Shown here: positions 16,190-23,977 of the stretch, piece by piece | Layout: each line of letters begins with the position of its first letter | Numbering within the stretch: position 1 is the stretch's first letter | Assembly (NCBI RefSeq): GCF_004683905.1 | Contig: NZ_CP038438.1 | Coordinates: forward strand, 4,340,001-4,404,000 | Direction: 5' to 3' | DNA length: 64,000 bases | Source: Pseudomonas fluorescens | GTDB taxonomy: Bacteria > Pseudomonadota > Gammaproteobacteria > Pseudomonadales > Pseudomonadaceae | Made by a program: the position numbers and the translations under genes | Notes under the pieces: model-generated | What the model was told of the DNA's origin: nothing | Databases searched by the model: none | Seen by the model: the letters and a program-made list of their open reading frames with translations, nothing else

Positions 16190-17494
16190 CTACAACTCGA
16201 TACGCTCGACCTTGCCTACCAGCAGCACGTAGGACAATGCACCGATCAGCGCCAGCACCGCGATGTAGGTGATCGCCGGGGCGAACGAATCACCGCTGGC
16301 GAGGAAACCGATGACAATCGGCGTGGCAATCGCCGACAGGTTGCCGATGAAGTTGAACACCCCGCCGGTCAGCCCCAGCAACCGCGCCGGAGCGAGGGTC
16401 GAGACCAGCGACCAGGTGATCGAGGCCAGACCGTTGCCAAAAAACGCCAACGCCAGGAAGGCAATCACCAGCGGTGTCGATTCAACAAAATTGGCGCCGA
16501 TGATCGAGGTGGAAATCAGCAGCCCGCCAATGATCGGCAACTTGCGCGCGAAGCCCACGCTGCAGCCACGCCGGATCAGCAAGTCGGAAAAGAACCCCGA
16601 ACACAGCACGCCAATGAACGCGGCCAGAAACGGCAACGATGCCAACAGGCCGGACTTGATGAAGTCCATGCCGCGATATTTCACCAGGTAGGTCGGGAAC
16701 CACGTCAGGAAGAACCACAGCGTCGAGTTCAGGCAGAACTGGCCGAGGTAGATGCCCCACAATTTGCGTTTGCTCAGGACGATACCGAGGTCGGTCCAAC
16801 TGAACGAGGCCTTGGCCGTTTGCGCTTGAATATCCACCAGTCCGCCACCCTCGCGGATCAGGTCGATCTCCGCGTCGTTGGCGCCTTTGAAGTCTCGCGG
16901 TTCGCGATACACCGCGTACCAGATCGCTGCCCAGATGATGCCAGCCGCACCGGTTGCGACGAACACCATGTGCCAGCCGAATTCATGTTGCAGCCAGGCC
17001 AGCACCGGGGTCAGAAACGCCAGGCCGACAAACTGCCCGGAGGTGTAAAAACCAATCGCCGTGGCCCGCTCGCGCTCGGGAAACCAGGTGGTCACCACGC
17101 GGCTGTTGATCGGATAGGCCGGTGCTTCCAGCGCGCCGACCGCCATGCGCAAGACGAACAGCGCAATGAAACTCGCGGCAAAACCGAGCAGCACCGTGGC
17201 CAGCGACCACAACAGCAGCGCGACGCTGTAGAGGATGCGCGGCGGCACCCGATCCACCAGCCAGCCGCCGGGAATCTGCATCGCGGCGTAGGTCCAGCCG
17301 AATGCGGAGAAAATCAGCCCGACGTGAACCGGGTCGATGCCCAGTTCGCTGGTCAGCGCGGGCGCGGCAATCGACAGGTTGCTGCGGTCGAGGTAGTTGA
17401 TGACCACGGTGATGAACAGCAACACCATGATGAAAAACCGCTTGCGGCTAGGCGTGACTAAAGACGCCTGCCCGGTGAGGGTTTGCGTTGGCAT
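16190..17494 (-). CDS. dgoT: MFS transporter, anion:cation symporter family, probable D-galactonate uptake
   Basis: 434 aa with about 12 hydrophobic segments. The N-terminal signature INYLDRSNLSIAAPAL and the motif FGWTYAAMQIPGGWLVDR are typical of the ACS family (DgoT, GudP, ExuT), which takes up sugar acids with protons. Neighbours dgoD, dgoA and dgoK make D-galactonate the likely substrate. A REP pair separates it from dgoD, but the strand and order suit one operon. Confidence 0.88.
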   Translation of the reverse strand: MPTQTLTGQASLVTPSRKRFFIMVLLFITVVINYLDRSNLSIAAPALTSELGIDPVHVGLIFSAFGWTYAAMQIPGGWLVDRVPPRILYSVALLLWSLATVLLGFAASFIALFVLRMAVGALEAPAYPINSRVVTTWFPERERATAIGFYTSGQFVGLAFLTPVLAWLQHEFGWHMVFVATGAAGIIWAAIWYAVYREPRDFKGANDAEIDLIREGGGLVDIQAQTAKASFSWTDLGIVLSKRKLWGIYLGQFCLNSTLWFFLTWFPTYLVKYRGMDFIKSGLLASLPFLAAFIGVLCSGFFSDLLIRRGCSVGFARKLPIIGGLLISTSIIGANFVESTPLVIAFLALAFFGNGLASITWSLVSTLAPARLLGLTGGVFNFIGNLSAIATPIVIGFLASGDSFAPAITYIAVLALIGALSYVLLVGKVERIEL

Positions 17495-17559
17495 GGGGGG
17501 TGCCTCTTCTTATGATTATTTGAGGTCATTGACGCCATCTCCCATCCATGGAGATCAAT

Positions 17560-17648
17560 TGTGGGAGGGGGCTTGCTCCCGAATGCGGAGTGTCAGTCGA
17601 CATCTCTTTAGCTGACATGCCGCATTCGGGAGCAAGCCCCCTCCCACA
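17560..17648. repeat. REP pair (GTGGGAGGGGGCTTGCTCCCGAA variant)
   Basis: Two inverted copies of the GGGAGGGGGCTTGCTCCC variant flank about 45 bases. Located between dgoD and the transporter, where it could stabilise the upstream mRNA. Confidence 0.9.
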
Positions 17649-17674
17649 AGGATTTGTGGTGGGTCAGAAGGCAC

Positions 17675-18823
17675 TCACCACTCGGCAAAACTGCCATCGG
17701 CATGGCGCCAGATCGGGTTGCGCCAGCGGTGGCCGACCGCCGCGCGTTCGATCACGTATTCCTCGTTGATCTCGATGCCCAGCCCTGGCCCGTTCGGAAT
17801 CTTCACGAAGCCCTGGTCGTAGTCGAACACTCGCGGATCCTTCACGTAGTCGAGCAGATCATTGCTCTCGTTGTAATGGATACCCAGACTCTGCTCCTGG
17901 ATAAACGCGTTGTAACAAGCCGCGTCCAGTTGCAGGCACGCCGCCAGCGCAATCGGCCCCAGCGGGCAATGCAGCGCCAGCGCCACGTCGTAGGCTTCGG
18001 CCATGTTGGCGATCTTGCGGGTCTCGGTGATACCGCCGGCATGCGAGGCATCCGGCTGGATGATGTCGACGTAGCCTTCGCTCAGCACCCGCTTGAAATC
18101 CCAGCGCGAGAACAGCCGCTCGCCAAGGGCGATCGGCGTGCTGGTCAACGGTGCCAGCTCTTTCAGCGCTTCGTAGTTTTCACTGAGCACCGGCTCTTCG
18201 ATGAACATCAGTTTGTACGGGTCGAGCTCCTTCATCAGCACCTTGGCCATCGGCTTGTGCACCCGACCGTGGAAGTCGACGCCGATACCGACGTTCGGCC
18301 CGACGGCATCGCGCACGGCGGCAACGTTGGCCAGGGCCAGATCGACTTTCTCGAAGGAGTCGAGGAACTGCAGCTCTTCAGTGCCATTCATTTTCACCGC
18401 AGTAAAACCCCGGCTCACCGCCTCTTTCGCGGCACGCGCGGTGTCGGCCGGACGATCGCCACCGATCCACGAATACACACGAATCTTGTCGCGCACCTGA
18501 CCGCCGAGCAGATCGCTGACCGACACGCCGAGGGCTTTGCCCTTGATGTCCCACAGCGCCTGATCGATACCGGCCAGCGCACTCATGTGGATCGCGCCGC
18601 CGCGGTAGAAGCCACCGCGATAGAGCACGGTCCAGATGTCCTCGATGTTGCGTGAGTCTTTGCCGATCAGGTAGTCGGACAATTCCTCAACGGCGGCGGC
18701 GACGGTGTGGGCGCGGCCTTCGACCACAGGCTCGCCCCAACCGGTCACGCCCTCATCGGTTTCGACCTTGAGGAAGCACCAGCGCGGCGGGACGATGAAG
18801 GTGGTGAGTTTGGTGATTTTCAT
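17675..18823 (-). CDS. dgoD: D-galactonate dehydratase
   Basis: 382 aa enolase-superfamily enzyme (mandelate racemase branch). It converts D-galactonate to 2-keto-3-deoxygalactonate. Visible residues are the Asp-x-His pair in GVDFHGRVHKP, metal-binding Glu in LMFIEEPVL and in ALGERLFSRWD, and the catalytic His in LHCPLGPIALAACLQ. The N-terminus MKITKLTTFIVPPRWCFLK is typical of DgoD. Third gene of the dgo operon. Confidence 0.96.
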   Translation of the reverse strand: MKITKLTTFIVPPRWCFLKVETDEGVTGWGEPVVEGRAHTVAAAVEELSDYLIGKDSRNIEDIWTVLYRGGFYRGGAIHMSALAGIDQALWDIKGKALGVSVSDLLGGQVRDKIRVYSWIGGDRPADTARAAKEAVSRGFTAVKMNGTEELQFLDSFEKVDLALANVAAVRDAVGPNVGIGVDFHGRVHKPMAKVLMKELDPYKLMFIEEPVLSENYEALKELAPLTSTPIALGERLFSRWDFKRVLSEGYVDIIQPDASHAGGITETRKIANMAEAYDVALALHCPLGPIALAACLQLDAACYNAFIQEQSLGIHYNESNDLLDYVKDPRVFDYDQGFVKIPNGPGLGIEINEEYVIERAAVGHRWRNPIWRHADGSFAEW

Positions 18824-18871
18824 CTGTTTGTCTCTCTTGTTAGATGCAGCGCACGCAGCGCCGGATAAATC

Positions 18872-19492
18872 TCAGCGAAGGGCCTTCCAGGCAGCCACGT
18901 AGGCCTTGGCATTGGCCGCCACTTGCTCAACCGTCATGCCTGGCTTGAACAGGCCGGAACCGAGGCCGAAACCTTTCACACCAGCGTCGATGAACGCTTG
19001 CATGTTGTCCGGGGTGATCCCGCCGACCGGCGCCAGCACCGTCCCGGAGGGCAACACCGCGAGCCACGCCTTGACCACCGCCGGGCCCATCTGCTCGGCC
19101 GGGAACAGCTTGAGAATGTCCGCGCCCTCCTCCAGCGCCGCGAACGCTTCGGTCGGCGTCGCTACTCCCGGCGACAGGTACAGCCCCGCCGCTTTCGCTG
19201 CGCGCAGCACCTTGGCGTCGCTGTGTGGCATCACGATCACCTGGCCGCCGGCCTCTTTCACCAGCTCGACCTGCTCCGGGGTCAACACCGTGCCGGCACC
19301 GATCAGGCAATCGGCGGGCAAGGTCTGACGCAGGATGCGGATACTTTCGTACGGCGACGGGGAATTGAGCGGTACTTCGATGACGCGAAATCCGGCGGCA
19401 TACAGGACTTCTCCGACAGCAGCGGCTTCCTGCGGATGCAGGCCACGCAGGATTGCGATCAGACCGTTTTGTGCCAATGCTTGCTTGAGCAT
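18872..19492 (-). CDS. dgoA: 2-dehydro-3-deoxy-6-phosphogalactonate aldolase
   Basis: 206 aa class I aldolase of the KDPG/KDPGal family. It splits KDPGal into pyruvate and glyceraldehyde 3-phosphate. Motifs: AILRGLHPQEAAAVGEVL, RVIEVPLNSPSP (catalytic Glu), GAGTVLTPEQV, and KLFPAEQMGP with the Schiff-base lysine. The start at 19492 matches the family; an in-frame extension lies inside dgoK in another frame. It follows dgoK by 19 bases. Confidence 0.95.
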   Translation of the reverse strand: MLKQALAQNGLIAILRGLHPQEAAAVGEVLYAAGFRVIEVPLNSPSPYESIRILRQTLPADCLIGAGTVLTPEQVELVKEAGGQVIVMPHSDAKVLRAAKAAGLYLSPGVATPTEAFAALEEGADILKLFPAEQMGPAVVKAWLAVLPSGTVLAPVGGITPDNMQAFIDAGVKGFGLGSGLFKPGMTVEQVAANAKAYVAAWKALR

Positions 19493-19511
19493 GTCAGGCC
19501 TCCAGTCAGGG

Positions 19512-20501
19512 TTAACGGGATAAGGAATCGAGCAGCCCGGCGGCCAGCGCCAGTTGCCACAGGCCACGCTCGGTGGCCTGCTCGGCCAGCGTGACGCGCG
19601 CGAAACCGCAGGCATCGAGGGCACGGCCGTAACGGGCGCAGAGTTGCGCGTTGCCGATGAGGATGATCGACGGCAGATGCGCACTATTGCGTCGGTGCCG
19701 CTGGGCTGCGGCAAGCGCCACCAGTTCATGGCCAATCATCAGGCCAGAGAGGTAATCCGCTTGCGCCGTCGGCGCCAGTTCACCGGTCAGGCCCAGGGTG
19801 CGGGCACTGAATAATGTGGAGAGCACGCCCAGTTCGCCGTCCGCCGACAGCGCCACTTGCACGCCACGGTCGAACGCCAACCCGTCGAACGCCGCACCCT
19901 GTTGCTGGGTACGCCCGAGAATGCTGTGCTCACTGAGCACAGCGAACACTTCGCCGGTCATGAAGGTGTCGAAATGAGTGATGCGGCCCTCGACCACCTC
20001 CACCCACTTGGAGTGGCTACCTGGCAGACCGATCAACAGATCGCCGCCCGCCTCGGCCGGCAGATTCTGCAGTACGCCGAGGACCTGAGTTTCTTCGCCG
20101 CGCATCACATTGGGCAGACGCGAACGCTGGATCACCCCCGGCACGATATGTACCCGCGTGCCGCGCAGACTGACCAGTGTTTGTAAGGAATTTCCGAGAT
20201 TGGCGACGTTCGCCGGCGTCTCGCAGTAGGCCGCTTCGCGCCAGCCCTGGGCGCTGCCGACCATCCCGCAGGCGATCACTGGCAGATCCGGCTGCGCATC
20301 GAGCCAGTCGCCGCATGCCTCTTCGAAGGCCAGTTCAAAACCGTCGGCGCATTCATCACCGTGGATGACTCGCGGCGTCTTCGGTAACTGCATGATCCCG
20401 GACGACAGCGCACGCTGCTCCAGCACCACCCCGCCCGCCGCGAGTTTGTAAGCACGTAATGAGGTCGTCCCCCAGTCGAGCGCGATCAATTGCGCCTGCA
20501 T
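19512..20501 (-). CDS. dgoK: 2-dehydro-3-deoxygalactonokinase
   Basis: 329 aa kinase of the DgoK family, sugar-kinase/ASKHA-like, starting MQAQLIALDWGTTSLRAYKL. It phosphorylates 2-keto-3-deoxygalactonate before DgoA. Other motifs are MVGSAQGWREAAY, LIGLPGSHSKWVEV and TFMTGEVFAVLSEHSILGR. First gene of the dgo operon, with an AGGTGAAG ribosome site and a strong operator-bearing promoter (20540-20600). Confidence 0.96.
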   Translation of the reverse strand: MQAQLIALDWGTTSLRAYKLAAGGVVLEQRALSSGIMQLPKTPRVIHGDECADGFELAFEEACGDWLDAQPDLPVIACGMVGSAQGWREAAYCETPANVANLGNSLQTLVSLRGTRVHIVPGVIQRSRLPNVMRGEETQVLGVLQNLPAEAGGDLLIGLPGSHSKWVEVVEGRITHFDTFMTGEVFAVLSEHSILGRTQQQGAAFDGLAFDRGVQVALSADGELGVLSTLFSARTLGLTGELAPTAQADYLSGLMIGHELVALAAAQRHRRNSAHLPSIILIGNAQLCARYGRALDACGFARVTLAEQATERGLWQLALAAGLLDSLSR

Positions 20502-20539
20502 CGCTTCACCTGTTTTGTTTTTGGCAGTGAGTGCGACGG

Positions 20540-20600
20540 ACTATAGACCTTTCAAGCGCGAAATCTCAATATGTAATTTTACATCCCATATTTTGGGATT
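20540..20600 (-). promoter_or_regulatory. Promoter and operator of the dgo operon
   Basis: Read on the minus strand: an operator block at 20563-20600 with the inverted repeat ATCCCA-N5-TGGGAT and an inner TGTAA-N2-TTACA, then -35 TTGAGA (20564-20569), an 18-base spacer, and -10 TATAGT (20540-20545). The same arrangement, 36 of 38 bases identical in the operator block, occurs in front of the sugar dehydrogenase at 35389-35449. Confidence 0.8.
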
Positions 20601-20706
20601 AAATCAGTCCATTTTGTCTAACGCTGAACGACGTCCGTTCAGGTGCAGGCAGGACGACACGTTAAAAAACCAGCAATCAGTAGCAGCCGGAATCCTCTCA
20701 GCCCCA

Positions 20707-21234
20707 TCAATCGCGCTTCTCTTGAATCGCACGCACGATGTCAGTTGCTGGGATGAGCATTGACTTCGAATAATATCCACCGAATGAATAAGCAGAAGTG
20801 AACACCTTACAAGAGATGACATTACGCTGACCTAATACCTGCAATAATTCACTGGCAGGCATAAAAATATTTGATACGCCCTCATCCTCTTTTTTAAACG
20901 AGGACAATTTGGCCATATAAATATGCTCCGCTTTAGATCCAGAACTATCAAGCTCAACAAAATCCCCCACCAAATACTGAGTCAACTTGTCAAAATCCTT
21001 AAACTCGACATCCTTATCCAGCGAGCAGAACAAAGACTCGCCCAACTGACTTTCCCCGGTCACATCCTGAAAAAAATTCAACAGATCGGTTTTCGAACCA
21101 AACTTAATACCTAAAGATGAGTGATCATCTCCACCACTGACAGAAATCAAGTCAATATCAATGACCGGAAGAACCGGTTGCTTAGTGCAAGAACTGCACA
21201 GTAGCAGTGTCAGAAAAACAAACAACGACTTCAT
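20707..21234 (-). CDS. Putative lipoprotein, candidate immunity protein for the T6SS lipase
   Basis: 175 aa. Residues 1-16 are hydrophobic and end in a cysteine (LLLCSSC), a near-lipobox, so a periplasmic lipoprotein is likely. I do not recognise the rest; it is acidic and mixed. It begins with an ATGA overlap with the lipase gene stop, the standard position of an immunity gene, and periplasmic lipoproteins are the usual antidotes to T6SS phospholipases. The gene is AT-rich: 46 of 120 bases at 20881-21000 are G or C, against 38 of 60 at 22501-22560. Function is inferred from context only. Confidence 0.65.
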   Translation of the reverse strand: MKSLFVFLTLLLCSSCTKQPVLPVIDIDLISVSGGDDHSSLGIKFGSKTDLLNFFQDVTGESQLGESLFCSLDKDVEFKDFDKLTQYLVGDFVELDSSGSKAEHIYMAKLSSFKKEDEGVSNIFMPASELLQVLGQRNVISCKVFTSAYSFGGYYSKSMLIPATDIVRAIQEKRD

Positions 21235-21974
21235 TTCGAAGATTCCAAATATTGACTCAAACGTTCATACACAATATCGCATGCCGATTTACCACCCTGT
21301 AGCGTAGCGCCAAACATGACCCCTGCCTGACGATGGTTGGCGTCTACCGCTTCGTTGATAGCTGGCCCAGATGTCATAACCCAACGCTCGCCCATGCTGG
21401 CAACGTTATCAGATGAATCCGTCACTTTGGGCGAAGCCAATACATTGACCCAATAATCTGCCGAGGGCTTCGGTGTCGTGAAATATATATCAGACACCAT
21501 CCAGACACCTGTGCCACCGCCAACAGGATCAAGCGTTACCAATACCTTTACGGTGTAACCGCGCTCTTTCAAAATCGAAGTCAGATGTGCACCATTCCAA
21601 CCACCCAAACTATGACCTACAACGACAATATAGACCGACTTATCACCTTTCAAAGGACGCTCGACGTACTTTTTAATATCTTTTTCACCGCGAACGTCTT
21701 TGTAACTTATGTATGGCAGATTCACCTCAACTTTCTGCTCATTAGTAAGACGCTTCTCTAACTGCTTCCATGCATTCATCACATTATGATGCGGCGGCTC
21801 ATTTTGATAGTACTCTTCCTTATCCCCAGCACCGCCAATAAAAAACACTGCAACTTTTTTTACTTTAACCGCAGCCTGTTTTACGCTCTGATCAGTCTTG
21901 CAGGTCAACTCATGACCAGCCACTTCAGTTTTACAATCGTTGAGTGCGGGATTTTCGACTTCCATTTCGATCAC
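21231..21974 (-). CDS. Alpha/beta-hydrolase, candidate type VI lipase effector
   Basis: 247 aa with a serine-hydrolase triad that can be read off: nucleophile elbow GHSLG (Ser122), acid in VLVTLDPVGGG (Asp149), and histidine in DANHRQAG (His214). An oxyanion-type segment VAVFFIGGAGD lies at 42-51. No signal peptide. GTG start overlaps the PAAR stop (GTGA). Its place between PAAR and a lipoprotein suggests a Tle-type phospholipase effector carried by the PAAR protein. I cannot place it in one of the numbered Tle families. AT-richer than the flanking genes, a sign of transfer. Confidence 0.7.
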   Translation of the reverse strand: MIEMEVENPALNDCKTEVAGHELTCKTDQSVKQAAVKVKKVAVFFIGGAGDKEEYYQNEPPHHNVMNAWKQLEKRLTNEQKVEVNLPYISYKDVRGEKDIKKYVERPLKGDKSVYIVVVGHSLGGWNGAHLTSILKERGYTVKVLVTLDPVGGGTGVWMVSDIYFTTPKPSADYWVNVLASPKVTDSSDNVASMGERWVMTSGPAINEAVDANHRQAGVMFGATLQGGKSACDIVYERLSQYLESSK

Positions 21975-22465
21975 TCTACGAACAGTTTAATAGTTTCGGC
22001 CAAATGCGAACTGACCATATGGGTAAAGCCCTGTTCATCGGTGATGCCATGCTCAACACGCCCATCGCCTCGCTGAATCGCATAAGGGTGGTCGGGAATA
22101 GGTTCGCCCGTGGCTTCATTAACGACCTGCATCCGATCATTGAAATGCACCGGCATCGGCAACAACCCACTAAACGCTGCCCCTCCGCCACTTTGTCCAA
22201 TCATCACCGTGCCCGAACCACCGACCACGACATTGCCGTGGCCACCGGTGCTGTCGAGGGTTGCGGCGTTCAGGCCGTTGATGAATACGGTGCCGGAAAC
22301 AGCGCCGGTGATCGGGCTGCCACAGGCTGATTTGTCGGTCATGCGCGCAGCGGCGAGGCCGTCGAAGAAGACGTCGGGCGAGCCGGAAACGATCGGGTTG
22401 GTGCCATGGCCTGGCAATGGGCAGGCGGTCGGGTCGGTGACGCGGGCGGCGGGTTTACCACTCAA
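21971..22465 (-). CDS. PAAR-domain T6SS spike-tip protein with C-terminal extension
   Basis: 164 aa. Residues 1-95 are a PAAR domain (MSGKPAARVTDPTACPLPGH, GLAAARMTDKSACG, LDSTGGHGNVVVGGSGTVMIG) with Cys and His residues that bind zinc at the tip. Residues about 108-164 form a beta-rich extension (MQVVNEATGEPIPDHPYAI, GVTDEQGF-like turn) resembling the transthyretin-like domains that recruit Tle effectors on VgrG/PAAR. The start is TTG, overlapping the upstream stop, with AGGAG 8 bases before it. It probably loads the lipase encoded next. Confidence 0.88.
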   Translation of the reverse strand: MSGKPAARVTDPTACPLPGHGTNPIVSGSPDVFFDGLAAARMTDKSACGSPITGAVSGTVFINGLNAATLDSTGGHGNVVVGGSGTVMIGQSGGGAAFSGLLPMPVHFNDRMQVVNEATGEPIPDHPYAIQRGDGRVEHGITDEQGFTHMVSSHLAETIKLFVE

Positions 22466-23124
22466 TTCAAAGCTCCTTGCTTCAGAGGTTCCGGGTGCGG
22501 CTGATGGATGTCGATGTCGGTCGCGGCGAAGCGCCAGCGGTTGTCGACAGGGTCGAACAGTGCGTGGCAGTGCTCACGGCTGTCGGGTGATGTGGCAGTT
22601 TGCAGATGTCGCCAGGCGCGGTCGGTTTGCCAGGCCAGTTCGGCCGGCGCGGCGTCGTCGAGTTCGTTGAGCCAGGCGTTGTAATTGCGCAGTTGATTAC
22701 GCTCGTAAGCCGTTTGCAGCAGATCGGCCATTTGCACGCCGAGGTCCAGATGATGTTCGGCGGTCCACTGGCCGATCTCGGAATAGACGTACCAGCCCAT
22801 CGGCATCAACGCGCCGTCCTTGAGCAACGAATGGCTGGCGGGGGCGACGAAACCGCAACAGATGTGCAGCGTCAGCCAGCCCTGATGCGCGTCGATAAAC
22901 GCATTCGGCTCGAAGTGGCGTAACGCGATCACACGGTAGTCACCCAGGCCGGCGCTGCGTGTCATGAGTTCGGCGTCGAGCCGCGACACAAACGCACGAA
23001 TGGCTTTGCCGCCCGTGCGATTGACGATGCACAGGATGTCTACCGGTTGACGCTGAGGGTTGTCAGAGCAGCCTGAGTTTTTCACCAGGCCATACAGGCG
23101 CATTGACGCCCGCAATCCGCTCAT
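22462..23124 (-). CDS. Uncharacterised protein at the head of the T6SS cargo operon, possible adaptor
   Basis: 220 aa, no signal peptide or membrane segment. I do not recognise the family. Conserved-looking segments are VDILCIVNRTGGKAIRAFVS, LDAELMTRSAGLGDYRVIAL and PMGWYVYSEIGQWTAEHH. It is the first gene of four that overlap by 4 bases each. In T6SS cargo operons a gene upstream of PAAR often encodes a chaperone or adaptor (DUF4123, DUF1795 and others); this one matches none that I can see by eye. GC content is ordinary, unlike the two effector-side genes. Confidence 0.6.
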   Translation of the reverse strand: MSGLRASMRLYGLVKNSGCSDNPQRQPVDILCIVNRTGGKAIRAFVSRLDAELMTRSAGLGDYRVIALRHFEPNAFIDAHQGWLTLHICCGFVAPASHSLLKDGALMPMGWYVYSEIGQWTAEHHLDLGVQMADLLQTAYERNQLRNYNAWLNELDDAAPAELAWQTDRAWRHLQTATSPDSREHCHALFDPVDNRWRFAATDIDIHQPHPEPLKQGALN

Positions 23125-23282
23125 CGCCGGTCACTCAGAGACACAGCGAAGGCCCCACGGGCGTGGAGAAGTTTTGCCAGAAGCATTGCAGGTGTCGTCC
23201 GTGAGCGCGCAAAAATGGCGCGTAGAATGCCGGACTAGAGCGGTGGCGGCAATCACTTCAACATCGGATTGCCATCATCTCC

Positions 23283-23762
23283 TCAGCCTTCGGCAAACTC
23301 ACGCAACACCTTGCCATCCATGCGATAGCGCACCCACTCTTCCTGCGGCTGCGCACCGAGGGATTTGTAGAATTCGATGGCCGGGGTGTTCCAGTCCAGC
23401 ACGCTCCATTCGAAGCGCCCGCAGTCATTGGCACAGGCAATTTTCGCCAGATGCCGCAACAGGGTTTTGCCGGCGCCGCCGCCGCGTTGTTCGGGGGTGA
23501 TGTAGAGGTCTTCGAGGTACAGGCAATTGCTGCCGAGCCACGTCGAATAGCTGAAGAAGAACACCGCAAAACCGATCGGCACACCGTCACGCAGGCAGAT
23601 CAGGCCGTGGGCGGTGGCGCCTTCGCTGAACAGGCTGCGCTCGATGTCGGTGACGCTGGCGATCACTTCGTGGCGAGCCTTTTCGAAATCTGCCAGTTCG
23701 GTGATGAAGGCGAGGATTTGCGGTGCATCGCTGGGGGTCGCCGGGCGGATTTCGATCGTCAT
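23283..23762 (-). CDS. GNAT-family N-acetyltransferase
   Basis: 159 aa, starting MTIEIRPATPSDAPQILAFI. The acetyl-CoA motif LEDLYITPEQRGGGAGKTLLRHL is clear, followed by WSVLDWNTPAIEFYKSLGA, a pattern common in diamine/polyamine acetyltransferase-like (SSAT-like) members. Acceptor unknown. An upstream in-frame extension consists of REP sequence and is rejected. Monocistronic; the REP pair at 23860 lies in the divergent intergenic gap. Confidence 0.9.
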   Translation of the reverse strand: MTIEIRPATPSDAPQILAFITELADFEKARHEVIASVTDIERSLFSEGATAHGLICLRDGVPIGFAVFFFSYSTWLGSNCLYLEDLYITPEQRGGGAGKTLLRHLAKIACANDCGRFEWSVLDWNTPAIEFYKSLGAQPQEEWVRYRMDGKVLREFAEG

Positions 23763-23859
23763 GAACGGGCCTTGTCGGAAAAGGGAAAGCGCCATACTAA
23801 GGCCGGATGCGGCGCTCGTCACATGGCAACACAGAGAATATCCTGCGCCGATATTGCAA

Positions 23860-23949
23860 TGTGGGAGCGGGCTTGCTCGCGAAAGCGGTCTGACAGACAA
23901 CAATGATGGTGACTGGATTGACGCCTTCGCGAGCAAGCCCGCTCCCACA
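23860..23949. repeat. REP pair (GTGGGAGCGGGCTTGCTCGCGAA)
   Basis: Two inverted REP units flank about 45 bases between the GNAT gene and the HD-domain gene. Confidence 0.9.
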
Positions 23950-23977
23950 GGAACTTCGCCAGTCTGAAAGGATGCTC

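Noticed and set aside
15575..17461. A 628-codon plus-strand frame over iclR and the galactonate carrier.
   Set aside because: Antisense mirror of two minus-strand genes, with a Gln/Arg/His-rich product and no motif.
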